40,619 bases of DNA from Candidatus Omnitrophota bacterium (GTDB taxonomy: Bacteria; Omnitrophota; Gorgyraeia; Zapsychrales; JANLHA01). Below, piece by piece: positions 9,032-17,486 of this stretch. The position numbers and the translations under genes were made by a program. Numbering within the stretch: position 1 is the stretch's first letter; each line of letters begins with the position of its first letter. The notes below the pieces were generated by a model. It made no database searches and was not told where the DNA came from. It saw only the letters and a program-made list of their open reading frames with translations. The stretch is from positions 1 to 40,619 of the forward strand of contig JAGLNJ010000131.1 in the NCBI GenBank assembly GCA_023139575.1, read 5' to 3'.

Positions 9032-11242
9032 ATGATTAGGCAGATAGATAAAAATTTAGCGAAAGAAATCATTAAGCGAAAACTGCTCGATGAGCAGGGT
9101 GCTGATAGCCATTTGATGAAGATTCAGTCCTCAAACGATGACTTCAAGACTTATTTGATCCGCAATAAAATTCTTAATGAAAAGGATGTCCTTGCCGCCT
9201 TAGCCACGGTTCTTAACCTCGAGACGGTTGATCTGAAGGATCTTGCCATTGAGAAATCGGTTATTGATTTGGTCCCTGTCCGGTTTTCTTGGTACTTTAA
9301 GGTTATGCCGATTAAGGTTAAAGGCAAGAAGTTGACGATTGCCTGCAGTTCAGTTTTGGATATAAAATCTCAGGATGAATTGCGCCTGCATTTGGGTTTG
9401 GACCCGGTTCTTGTTTTAGCTTCTGAAGCGGATGTTAAGGATGCCTTAAATAAATATTACGGTTTAGCAGCGGACACCGTTGACCGTTTGGCCAAAGACC
9501 AGTCAAAACAAAAGGGCGCCGACGAACCTGCCAAGTGGGTCGAGGATTTAGAATCGGATTCGGAAGACGCAACAGTTGCCAAGCTGGTCAATCAAATTCT
9601 TTTTGAGGCGTATAAAAAGCGGGCGACCGATATTCATATTGAGCCCTACCGCAATAAGATCCGAGTACGGTATCGTATTGACGGTGTCCTTATTGATGCG
9701 AATGTGCCTGAGGCGGTCAAACATTTTTTCCCTTCTATTATTTCACGTATAAAAATCATGGCAGATTTAAGCATCGTGGAAAAACGTCTTCCGCAGGACG
9801 GCAGCGCCTTGGTCAAAACGAAAGAGCAGGACCTGGATTTGCGTATTTCGACCATACCCACACCTCACGGGGAAAGTATGGTCATCCGTCTTTTAAGGAC
9901 AAAAGTTATGCTGCTGAGTCTTGAGTCGTTAGGGCTTGATCGTTCGAATTTGCGGGCCTTCCGCCAGATCATTAACAAGCCGCATGGCATTATCCTGGTA
10001 ACCGGACCGACGGGGAGCGGGAAGACAACAACCCTCTATGCATGTCTTAATGCTATCAATTCCGATGATCGCAAGATCATAACGCTGGAAGATCCCATTG
10101 AGTATGAAATGGAGGGGATAACTCAGATTCAGGTGAACCCCAAAATCGAGCTTTCTTTTGCGACGGGTTTGCGCAGCACGTTGCGGCATGATCCTGATAT
10201 CATTATGGTCGGGGAGGTCCGGGATTTGGAAACGGCAGAAATTGCCATCCGTACCGCTTTAACTGGGCACTTGGTTTTTTCTACTCTGCATACAAACGAT
10301 GCCGCCAGCGGGGTCACAAGGCTTGTTGAAATGGGGCTGGAACCGTTTTTGGTATCGTCGAGTATTGAGGCCTTTGTGGCACAACGTTTGATTCGTGTGA
10401 TATGCACACATTGTAAGGAGGAAGTTAAAACGCCCTTGCTTGAGATCCGCGAAGAAATCACGCAGTCTTTGCGGTTAAAAGATGTTAATGAAGTAAAGCT
10501 TTATCAGGGGCGAGGCTGTGATCATTGCAATCACACCGGTTTTTACGGGCAAACAGCGATATATGAAGTATTGGTCATGAATGATGATATCAAGGCGGCT
10601 GTATTAGAGAAAAAAAGGGCTGATCATATTAAACAAATCGCGATATACCATGGCATGGTGACTTTACGGCAGGCGGGCTGGCAGAAGGTTGTAAACGGCG
10701 TGACAACTCCGGAAGAGGTCATTAATGTTGCGGAACGAGATGTTGTCATGTCCGCAGAAAACGCGGCGAAAGAAGGTTTATCGGTCTCGCTGTCAGCCAC
10801 ACCACCAGCGGACAATTTGCGGGTCATTAAACGGGCTGTGCTCAACGCCAAAAATGAATATGATTCACGCATATATAAGAGGACAAAAGAAAAAGTGGAG
10901 ATCCGTTATTCGTTAGTAAAGCAGGATAAAGATGACCCGCATAAATTGATTACTGAACAGGTGGAACATTCATCTGTTACCAAGGATATTTCTGCGGGCG
11001 GTTTGCGTTTTGTTACGGGTTACACGATACCTAAAGATACAGTTTTAGATTTAAAGATTGTTCTTGATAAAAAAGAGCCAAGTGTTAATTGTTTGGCAAA
11101 GATCTGCCGTGTTGAAGAGGATGATTTAACAGCTATGTTTAATTTGTGTGTTTATTTTCTGGATCTCTCCAGCGGGGATCGTGCTCGTATTGAACAATTT
11201 GTGAGAGAAAAATCTGGTCCCGACAGTTCTGATAAGACTTAA
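9032..11242 (+). CDS. gspE: Secretion/pilus assembly ATPase GspE/PilB with a C-terminal PilZ domain
   Basis: This 736-residue cytoplasmic hexameric ATPase powers pseudopilus or pilus assembly. In order it has an N-terminal GspE/MshEN-type domain (about 10-160), an ATPase core with P-loop GPTGSGKTTT (Lys331), a Walker B/Asp-box run DPDIIMVGEVRD and a His box STLHTND, and a zinc knuckle with Cys458, Cys461, Cys496 and Cys499. Beyond the usual end, about 600-730 form a PilZ domain with both c-di-GMP motifs: RIYKR (Arg613, Arg617) and DISAGG (Asp652, Ser654, Gly657). This implies direct control by cyclic di-GMP, which is inference from the motifs. gspF follows after 38 bp. Confidence 0.95.
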   Translation: MIRQIDKNLAKEIIKRKLLDEQGADSHLMKIQSSNDDFKTYLIRNKILNEKDVLAALATVLNLETVDLKDLAIEKSVIDLVPVRFSWYFKVMPIKVKGKKLTIACSSVLDIKSQDELRLHLGLDPVLVLASEADVKDALNKYYGLAADTVDRLAKDQSKQKGADEPAKWVEDLESDSEDATVAKLVNQILFEAYKKRATDIHIEPYRNKIRVRYRIDGVLIDANVPEAVKHFFPSIISRIKIMADLSIVEKRLPQDGSALVKTKEQDLDLRISTIPTPHGESMVIRLLRTKVMLLSLESLGLDRSNLRAFRQIINKPHGIILVTGPTGSGKTTTLYACLNAINSDDRKIITLEDPIEYEMEGITQIQVNPKIELSFATGLRSTLRHDPDIIMVGEVRDLETAEIAIRTALTGHLVFSTLHTNDAASGVTRLVEMGLEPFLVSSSIEAFVAQRLIRVICTHCKEEVKTPLLEIREEITQSLRLKDVNEVKLYQGRGCDHCNHTGFYGQTAIYEVLVMNDDIKAAVLEKKRADHIKQIAIYHGMVTLRQAGWQKVVNGVTTPEEVINVAERDVVMSAENAAKEGLSVSLSATPPADNLRVIKRAVLNAKNEYDSRIYKRTKEKVEIRYSLVKQDKDDPHKLITEQVEHSSVTKDISAGGLRFVTGYTIPKDTVLDLKIVLDKKEPSVNCLAKICRVEEDDLTAMFNLCVYFLDLSSGDRARIEQFVREKSGPDSSDKT

Positions 11243-11280
11243 TTTAAGACGTGGAAAAATTCGCGAAAGGGTGATATTTT

Positions 11281-12489
11281 ATGCCTATTTTTCAGTATAA
11301 AGCCAAAAACAAATCCGCGGAAACCGTATTAGGGCAAATTAATGCTAACAATAAAAAGGATGCAATTGAAAAGGTCCATCATTTGGGACTTACTCCTGTT
11401 ATTGTTTCGGAAGGGAATTTGTCAGTTAAAGAGAGAGGGAAGACACGCATCGGTCATGTAAAATCCAAAGAAGTCTTTTTATTCTCACGGCAGTTGGTGA
11501 GTCTGCTTAAGGCCGGGATTCCGATCCTTCGCGCATTGGAACTTCTCTCGCAGCAGACAAAAAATAAGTATTTCGCCGGCGTTATTCAAAATATACATTT
11601 CAACATTAAAGGCGGAAGATCCTTCTCGGATTGTTTGGCGGAATATCCCAAAATATTTTCCTTCCTATATGTGACGATGGTCAAGGCCGGGGAGGAAAGC
11701 GGGACTTTGAAAGAGACTATTTCTTCTGTCTCCGAGCATATACGCCGACAGAATGAATTTGTGTCGCGTGTAAAAACGGCGATGGCGTATCCCTTATTAA
11801 TGGGGATATTCGGTATAGGTACCATTTTCTTTATTTTGACATGTGTTATGCCGCAGATAAGCGAACTTTTTATAAGTCTCGATCAGGATCTTCCCTGGCA
11901 GACGGTTTTCATTATGAAGTTGAGCGCGTTCTTTGTTGAATGGGGTGGTTGGCTTTTGTTCGGGGCCATGGCGTTATTTGCCATTATAAAGAAATCGGAT
12001 GGTTTAAAAAATGTCCGCGCGTTTAAAAGTCAATTAAGGTTAGGGCTGCCTTTTGTGGGAAGTTTTTTAGTGCGGTTTGAGATGGCGCGTTTCTGCCGAA
12101 CTCTGGGATTGCTTTTGCGAAGCGGTGTTTCGATTGTCAGGGCCATTGAATTAGCGATTCCCGTTGTTGCAAACGAATTGATTCAAAATCAATTAAAGCG
12201 GTGCCAGGAAGAGTTGGTTGCCGGACGGTCATTCGGTGAGACGTTACGTCAAACAAAGATGATTCCTGAAATGGTCGGTCATCTCATTTCAGTAGGAGAA
12301 GAGTCGGGGTCATTGGTTTCCACTCTGTATGATATTGCCGAGAATTATGAGCAGGAAACTTCGGATATTTTAAAAGTTATGACCTCCCTGTTAGAGCCTT
12401 TAATGATTATTACGGTTGGGTCGGTCATCGGGTTTATTGTGATTGCTATGCTGCTGCCAATCTTCCAGTTGGATGTTTTTGCTGGTTAA
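11281..12489 (+). CDS. gspF: Inner-membrane platform protein GspF/PilC
   Basis: At 402 residues it has the family's normal size. Two homologous cytoplasmic GspF domains (about 70-190 and 270-390) both contain the P-x-x-[FM]-x-x-[LM]-[IV]-x-x-GEESG pattern (KAGEESGTL and SVGEESGSL). Membrane helices lie near 170-195, 215-240 and 375-400. It sits in the inner membrane and couples the ATPase to pseudopilin addition. The start at 11281 follows a GAAAGGG ribosome site. Confidence 0.95.
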   Translation: MPIFQYKAKNKSAETVLGQINANNKKDAIEKVHHLGLTPVIVSEGNLSVKERGKTRIGHVKSKEVFLFSRQLVSLLKAGIPILRALELLSQQTKNKYFAGVIQNIHFNIKGGRSFSDCLAEYPKIFSFLYVTMVKAGEESGTLKETISSVSEHIRRQNEFVSRVKTAMAYPLLMGIFGIGTIFFILTCVMPQISELFISLDQDLPWQTVFIMKLSAFFVEWGGWLLFGAMALFAIIKKSDGLKNVRAFKSQLRLGLPFVGSFLVRFEMARFCRTLGLLLRSGVSIVRAIELAIPVVANELIQNQLKRCQEELVAGRSFGETLRQTKMIPEMVGHLISVGEESGSLVSTLYDIAENYEQETSDILKVMTSLLEPLMIITVGSVIGFIVIAMLLPIFQLDVFAG

Positions 12490-12513
12490 AGTGCATGTGT
12501 TGAAACGGGGAAA

Positions 12514-13356
12514 ATGACTGTAGCGGTGATTAAGCAGATGAAAAAATATTTCCGGATATTCACAACAGGTATTTTATTTTGTCTTATGTTCATCATAGTT
12601 CCCCGCAGTTTTGCCTGGGAATGGCATGAGATGAAGGGGAAGCATTTTATTGTTTATTACCAGGCCTCTTCAGATCGTTATTTAGCACAAAAGACGTTAC
12701 GTAAAGCTGAAGATTATTATCGTCGGATAGGTGAGGAGATTGGTTTGACGCGGTATGGGAATTTTTGGACTTGGGAGGACAGGGCCAAGATAGCCATCTT
12801 TGCTGACCAAAAAACATTTATGCAAAAAACCGGTGCACCAGCTTGGTCTATCGGCTTTGTGGACCGTAAGACACGAGATAGCCATATATTTAAGTCGCGG
12901 ACCATTGTTACCTATAAGCAAGAGTATAATTTTTTCGATGGCCTGTTGCCGCATGAGATCAGTCATCTGATTCTGCACGATTTTATTCCGGCACGAAATA
13001 TTCCGGTCTGGTTTGATGAAGGGGTTGCGCAAATCCAGGAAGCGCATAAAAGCGATTATGCCAATCAATTGATGCGTGTATTAGTCGCCCGGGGGAATTT
13101 TATTGATTTCGGCACGCTGTTTGTTTGGGATATTTCCGATGAGAAGGACAAGATCAAAGTTGATATTTTTTATGCGCAAAGTTTATCGATTGTAGAATTT
13201 TTGATTAACACATATGGAAGCGGGGCATTTGCCCGTTTGTGCCGTAATCTGAGTGATGGACATCGATTTGATGAGGCTCTGCGTAAGGCATATTCCGGCA
13301 ACATAAAATCAATCGCTGACTTGCAAGATAAGTGGGTAAAGTATTTTAAAAGATAA
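12514..13356 (+). CDS. Exported gluzincin-type metalloprotease (peptidase MA-like)
   Basis: This 280-residue protein has an N-terminal hydrophobic export segment (about 12-34, ending near SFA). The zinc motif HEISH has His147 and His151 as ligands, and WFDEG supplies Glu169, giving HExxH-17-E, the gluzincin layout of the peptidase MA-like clan. It should act in the periplasm or outside. It is embedded between gspF and gspG with 24 and 14 bp gaps, which is not standard for type II secretion operons. It may process a secreted substrate or be a co-expressed substrate itself; neither can be decided here. Confidence 0.85.
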   Translation: MTVAVIKQMKKYFRIFTTGILFCLMFIIVPRSFAWEWHEMKGKHFIVYYQASSDRYLAQKTLRKAEDYYRRIGEEIGLTRYGNFWTWEDRAKIAIFADQKTFMQKTGAPAWSIGFVDRKTRDSHIFKSRTIVTYKQEYNFFDGLLPHEISHLILHDFIPARNIPVWFDEGVAQIQEAHKSDYANQLMRVLVARGNFIDFGTLFVWDISDEKDKIKVDIFYAQSLSIVEFLINTYGSGAFARLCRNLSDGHRFDEALRKAYSGNIKSIADLQDKWVKYFKR

Positions 13357-13370
13357 AAAAGGGGGAGTAC

Positions 13371-13808
13371 ATGTTCAAATCTGATAAGCCAAAGCGGCGA
13401 TATGGTCAAAAAGGCTTTACACTTGTTGAAATCCTATTGGTTGTTGTCATCATTGGAGCCTTGGCCATGATGGTCGTGCCGCGTTTAACCGGCCGATCTG
13501 AACAAGCCAAAAAGGCAATTGCTAAAAGTGATATTGAGGCGCACCTGGCAACAGCATTAAAATTGTACGAGTTGGATAATGGCAATTTCCCCACGACAAG
13601 CCAGGGGTTGGATGCCTTAACTTCTGAGCCTATGACAAGCCCTACGGCGACAAATTGGAACGGCCCCTATGTTGAGAAGAAACCCGTTGATCCTTGGAGT
13701 AATCCCTATATCTATAAGTCTCCCGGAGACCGCAGGTTGGATTACGATCTTTATTCCGAAGGAAAAGATCCGAATACGGAGGAAGATAATATTGTTAATT
13801 GGGAATAA
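13371..13808 (+). CDS. gspG: Major pseudopilin GspG
   Basis: This is a classic type II secretion major pseudopilin of 145 residues. The prepilin peptidase site is KG-FTLVEI with Glu at +5, followed by the hydrophobic stalk. The fold features DNGNFPTTSQGLDAL, GPYV and DPWSNPY plus the C-terminal calcium-site region (YSEGKDPNTEEDNI) match GspG. GGGGGAG precedes the ATG. The usual next gene gspH is not present. Confidence 0.96.
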   Translation: MFKSDKPKRRYGQKGFTLVEILLVVVIIGALAMMVVPRLTGRSEQAKKAIAKSDIEAHLATALKLYELDNGNFPTTSQGLDALTSEPMTSPTATNWNGPYVEKKPVDPWSNPYIYKSPGDRRLDYDLYSEGKDPNTEEDNIVNWE

Positions 13809-13817
13809 GGCAAACAG

Positions 13818-14228
13818 ATGAAAAGAGCAAGGAAGAACAAAGGTTTTACTTTCTTTGAGGTTATGGTGACAGTCGCTATTTTGGCTACGGGAGTGGTCTT
13901 TATTTACAAGGCACTTTTTTTAACGCTGGATTTTCAAGATCAATTATCGCATCGTCTTTATGCCTTGCAATTATTGGATAATAAAATTGCGGAAATAAAG
14001 TCATATTACAAAGAGTATGAAGATCTTCCGCAATATTTTGACGGCAAAGTAGACCGGGTTTATATCAATAATCGCCTGATGAATTTTCAGTATTTTGTGA
14101 ATTTCAGCAGTATTTTTGAAATTGAAAATATTACACGTGTTGACTTGACGGTTGCCTGGTTAGAAAGGGGGCGGCGCATGCGTTTGTCGCGGACAACTTT
14201 TTTCCCCATTAAAGAAAAGGAGAAATGA
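13818..14228 (+). CDS. Minor pseudopilin, GspI-like
   Basis: This 136-residue protein has the prepilin leader KG-FTFFEVM (Glu at +5) and a hydrophobic stalk. Its size and place between GspG and GspJ fit GspI. The globular part has the short strand pattern of GspI (VDLTVAWLERGRRMRLS) but is poorly conserved, so GspH is not excluded. It lies 9 bp after gspG. Confidence 0.8.
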   Translation: MKRARKNKGFTFFEVMVTVAILATGVVFIYKALFLTLDFQDQLSHRLYALQLLDNKIAEIKSYYKEYEDLPQYFDGKVDRVYINNRLMNFQYFVNFSSIFEIENITRVDLTVAWLERGRRMRLSRTTFFPIKEKEK

Positions 14229-14255
14229 CCCGGAATTATTTTAGGTTTCCTATTT

Positions 14256-14885
14256 ATGGACACATTCTTTAAACAAAGTGAAAAGGTGAGAGAAAAAACG
14301 CGGGGTTTTACGCTGGTCGAAACGCTTCTCGTGATATCGTTAATGGCTATGGTATCCGTGTCGGTGTTTCGGGTGTTTCTTAACGGTGTCAGGATTTGGG
14401 AACGCAGTGAGAGGTTTTATGTGGAAGAAGACCTTGCTATTTTTCTGGATATGATCGGGCAGGATTTTCGGAATTCGGTAGAATATTCTCTTTTCAATTT
14501 CAAGGGGATCGGCTCAAAAATATCTTTTCCTTCCATTATTAAGGTGCGGGCGGATCAAAAGGTTTCAGGTGATGATGTCCTTTATGTTGATCAGTTAGGC
14601 ATGGTGGAATATTATTACGACAGCTTAACAAAGGGAATTTATAAAAGAAAGGCTAACTATGGACAAGCCAGCAAGAAAAGATACGGCAAGGAGCGTCTTT
14701 TGGTTAAGCCGGTAAGATCATTACGGTTTTTATATTATTTTTTTAATGAAGACGGGCAGCGGGAGTCAAAGAGCTTTATTGATGGCGAAAGTCCCGATGC
14801 GATTCAAATTGAAGTTGAAATTCCTGAGTCGACGGGCCGTTATCGTAAGTTGAAAAAATTAGTCCTGTTGCCAAAAGCGTATTAA
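14256..14885 (+). CDS. gspJ: Minor pseudopilin GspJ
   Basis: This 209-residue protein has the leader RG-FTLVETLL with Glu at +5. The W-x-R-S-x-R region and the following Asp/Glu-rich helix (DMIGQDFRNS) match GspJ, as does the C-terminal strand pattern ending in LKKLVLLPKAY. Its stop is 2 bp before the GspK start. GspI, J and K form the pseudopilus tip complex. Confidence 0.85.
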   Translation: MDTFFKQSEKVREKTRGFTLVETLLVISLMAMVSVSVFRVFLNGVRIWERSERFYVEEDLAIFLDMIGQDFRNSVEYSLFNFKGIGSKISFPSIIKVRADQKVSGDDVLYVDQLGMVEYYYDSLTKGIYKRKANYGQASKKRYGKERLLVKPVRSLRFLYYFFNEDGQRESKSFIDGESPDAIQIEVEIPESTGRYRKLKKLVLLPKAY

Positions 14886-14887
14886 GA

Positions 14888-15916
14888 ATGAAAATTAACA
14901 ATTCAAAAGGGCTTCTTCAATCGAATCGGGGCATGGTGCTTTTGCTTGTATTATGGGCCATGGGTCTGCTGACGGTATTTACGGTCAATATTGGTTTGCG
15001 TGTCAGAGAGAAAGTGACGCTTGTGGCGCGCTTAGAGCGGCGTAGTAAACTTAACGCCTTGGCAGAAGGAGGGGTACGGCAGGCCTTAGCTATTTTTTTT
15101 AACGAAGACAAATTTATTGAAGAACCGAGTATTCAGCGTACCAAGGCTTTTCGTTTTAACAATCCAGCGTTATTTAGTGATGTTTCTATAGGAGATGGAA
15201 TTTGTTATTTTGGGTATAAAAATTATGACTATGGTCTGAATAACGCGACGTCGATGTTCGGGTATATTGATGAAGAGCGCAAGCTGAATATTAATAAGGC
15301 AAACGTTGAGATGATGCAGCGTCTCTTTGAAGATGTTCTGGGCTATGACGAAGGTGATGCTGAAGACTTGGCGCAGTCTATTTATGATTGGCGGGAATAC
15401 GGTGAAAGTGAAATTGAAGGTTTTTATAGTGATGCTTACTATGATAACCTGGAATTTCCCTATAAAGAAAAAAAGAGTGATTTTGAGGTCTTGGAAGAGA
15501 TTTTGCTGGTAAAGGGGATGGATGATGAAATTTATAAACAATTACAGGATTTCATAACGATTTTTGGAAACGGCAGTGTTAATATCAATACAGCTCCTAA
15601 GCCGATCTTGATGGCTTTAGGTATAAGTGGGTTGGGAGTAGATCAATTTATTTCTATCCGGCAAGGTGAGGACGGGCAAGAAGCCACAGAAGACGATGTG
15701 GTTTTTTCATCGGGGGAGGCTTTGGCAGGCATGTTGGAGTTTGAAGAAGACATTCAAAAAGCCGATGAGCTTTTAAAAACAGGGATATTGGGGGTGAAAT
15801 CTGATTTCTTTCGCATTCAATATTTGGGCACAATAAAGAATTCACGCGCTAAGAAAACAATCGATTGTGTCTTTAATGGTCAAAATGGTAAAATTGTTTA
15901 TTGGCGGGAAAAATAA
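14888..15916 (+). CDS. gspK: Minor pseudopilin GspK
   Basis: This 342-residue protein carries a prepilin-like leader (RG-MVLLLVLWAM) without Glu at +5, which is characteristic of GspK. It contains the large helical insert between pilin strands, with LNINKANVEMM, AQSIYDWRE and NINTAPKPILMALGI, as in the SAM-like domains of GspK. It caps the pseudopilus tip. The helix-hairpin segments are intact, so it appears functional. Confidence 0.92.
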   Translation: MKINNSKGLLQSNRGMVLLLVLWAMGLLTVFTVNIGLRVREKVTLVARLERRSKLNALAEGGVRQALAIFFNEDKFIEEPSIQRTKAFRFNNPALFSDVSIGDGICYFGYKNYDYGLNNATSMFGYIDEERKLNINKANVEMMQRLFEDVLGYDEGDAEDLAQSIYDWREYGESEIEGFYSDAYYDNLEFPYKEKKSDFEVLEEILLVKGMDDEIYKQLQDFITIFGNGSVNINTAPKPILMALGISGLGVDQFISIRQGEDGQEATEDDVVFSSGEALAGMLEFEEDIQKADELLKTGILGVKSDFFRIQYLGTIKNSRAKKTIDCVFNGQNGKIVYWREK

Positions 15917-15932
15917 AAAATAAAATCGAAAA

Positions 15933-17432
15933 ATGCTAGGTAAAGACCAAGAATATTTAGGGGTTTCGATCAGTGATGATTCGATCAAGCTGGCACACAT
16001 TAAGGTGTCCGGAGATGAGTGTAAGCTTATAGGCGTGGTGAAGCAAGACATTCGCGAGGTGCCGGAAGAAGAACAAAGCAGCGCCCTAAGTACGGCATTG
16101 TCTGAGCTCAGTATAAAGAATCCCCGAGCGATATGCGCATTACCGGCAAGTTTAGTTACCACCAAGAACATAGAAATCCCCTCCCTTGATCCAGAAGAAA
16201 TCAAGTCAATCATTGACCTGCAAGCTGGAAGGCACACGCCTTATGCCCGTGAGGAGATTCTAGTTGGCTTTATCAATATCGGCGTCTTTCAGAGAAACTA
16301 CACTAAGGTTTTATTGATAATCGTTAATCGTGATGCGATCAAAAAGCAGGTAGATATATTTGATCGTGCCGGGATCAAGATTGAACGGGTATTTTTCGCC
16401 CCGGAAGGTAAAGCGACGTTTTATGCCAAGGCACTCAATGTCAAAAATGAAGAACCACCTATAGGCATTATTGACATTTCGTTTCAGACAACGGATTTTA
16501 TTATTGAATTTAATAATACCGTAGCAACATGCCGCAGTATTCCCATTGGGATGAATCATCTTATTAAAGAAGGAGAAACCGCCAAGAATCAGTTGGTTGA
16601 GGAATTAAGTAAATCACTTGCGTCCTATGAAGAGGAAGATATCAATAAATCGCCGGAAACGTATATTTTGACAAGTGATGATGAGAAAATTAAAGAATTG
16701 CAGCCTTTACTGCATGATAAGTTAAAAGCTAACATCAAGGTTGTTTCATATTTAGACCAAATTCAGGCTGATCAACAGGTTATGTTGAAATTGGTTTCAC
16801 AGTATAATGATGATTCATTTCTTAATTTGATATCCGTCACATCCATGATGAATGCGATAACGGTTGACTTAACACCCGAAGATGTCAAGGCGCAAAGATC
16901 TATCGAGGAACAGGGCCGGCAAATTGTGAAGGTGGGTGTGTTGGGGATAGTTTTTCTTTTTTTTATCATAGCAATCTTTTTCTGCAAAATATATTTTCGC
17001 GGTATTTTCCTTGGGCGGCTGAAAGAAGAGTATGTTGTAAAAAGAAGAGAGGTGGTGGCTCTTGATCGGGTAGCCCAAAAAACACGCATTATTAAAGATT
17101 ATATTAATAGCCGTATGATCGGCCTTAATGTCGTGGATGAGCTTTATAGATTGATTCCTGATGAGATATATTTGCAAAGTATTTTATTGAATGAAGAAGG
17201 AAGAATAAATATTCAGGGAATATCTGAATCGATGTCGCGGGTTTTTAATTTTGTCACGGCCTTGGAGGAATCAGAATATTTCAAAAGTGTCAAGACGACC
17301 TCCACAACGGCAAAGAAAGATCGGGGAAAAGATGTTGCCGCTTTTGAAATAGTTTTCCGTCTTGAGAGTACCGATGATGAAGAGGATGAAGAAATGGGGG
17401 AAGAGATGGTTGAGGAAGCTGATGCAGAGTAA
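15933..17432 (+). CDS. PilM/PilN-type assembly protein (GspL-like)
   Basis: In this 499-residue protein the N-terminal 330 residues form an actin-like PilM fold (YLGVSISDDSIKLAHI at the start, ALPASLV, GIIDISFQTTDFII as phosphate-2-like strand). One membrane helix follows at about 333-355. A periplasmic ferredoxin-like PilN part comes last, with an acidic tail rich in Asp and Glu. PilM and PilN in one chain is the GspL arrangement. It recruits the GspE ATPase to the membrane. The next gene is the matching PilO/GspM-like partner. Confidence 0.88.
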   Translation: MLGKDQEYLGVSISDDSIKLAHIKVSGDECKLIGVVKQDIREVPEEEQSSALSTALSELSIKNPRAICALPASLVTTKNIEIPSLDPEEIKSIIDLQAGRHTPYAREEILVGFINIGVFQRNYTKVLLIIVNRDAIKKQVDIFDRAGIKIERVFFAPEGKATFYAKALNVKNEEPPIGIIDISFQTTDFIIEFNNTVATCRSIPIGMNHLIKEGETAKNQLVEELSKSLASYEEEDINKSPETYILTSDDEKIKELQPLLHDKLKANIKVVSYLDQIQADQQVMLKLVSQYNDDSFLNLISVTSMMNAITVDLTPEDVKAQRSIEEQGRQIVKVGVLGIVFLFFIIAIFFCKIYFRGIFLGRLKEEYVVKRREVVALDRVAQKTRIIKDYINSRMIGLNVVDELYRLIPDEIYLQSILLNEEGRINIQGISESMSRVFNFVTALEESEYFKSVKTTSTTAKKDRGKDVAAFEIVFRLESTDDEEDEEMGEEMVEEADAE

Positions 17433-17486
17433 GTTTTTTGGATTCCTGCAGATAATGTTTTATAGTTTAATCGGGAGGGACATTAC

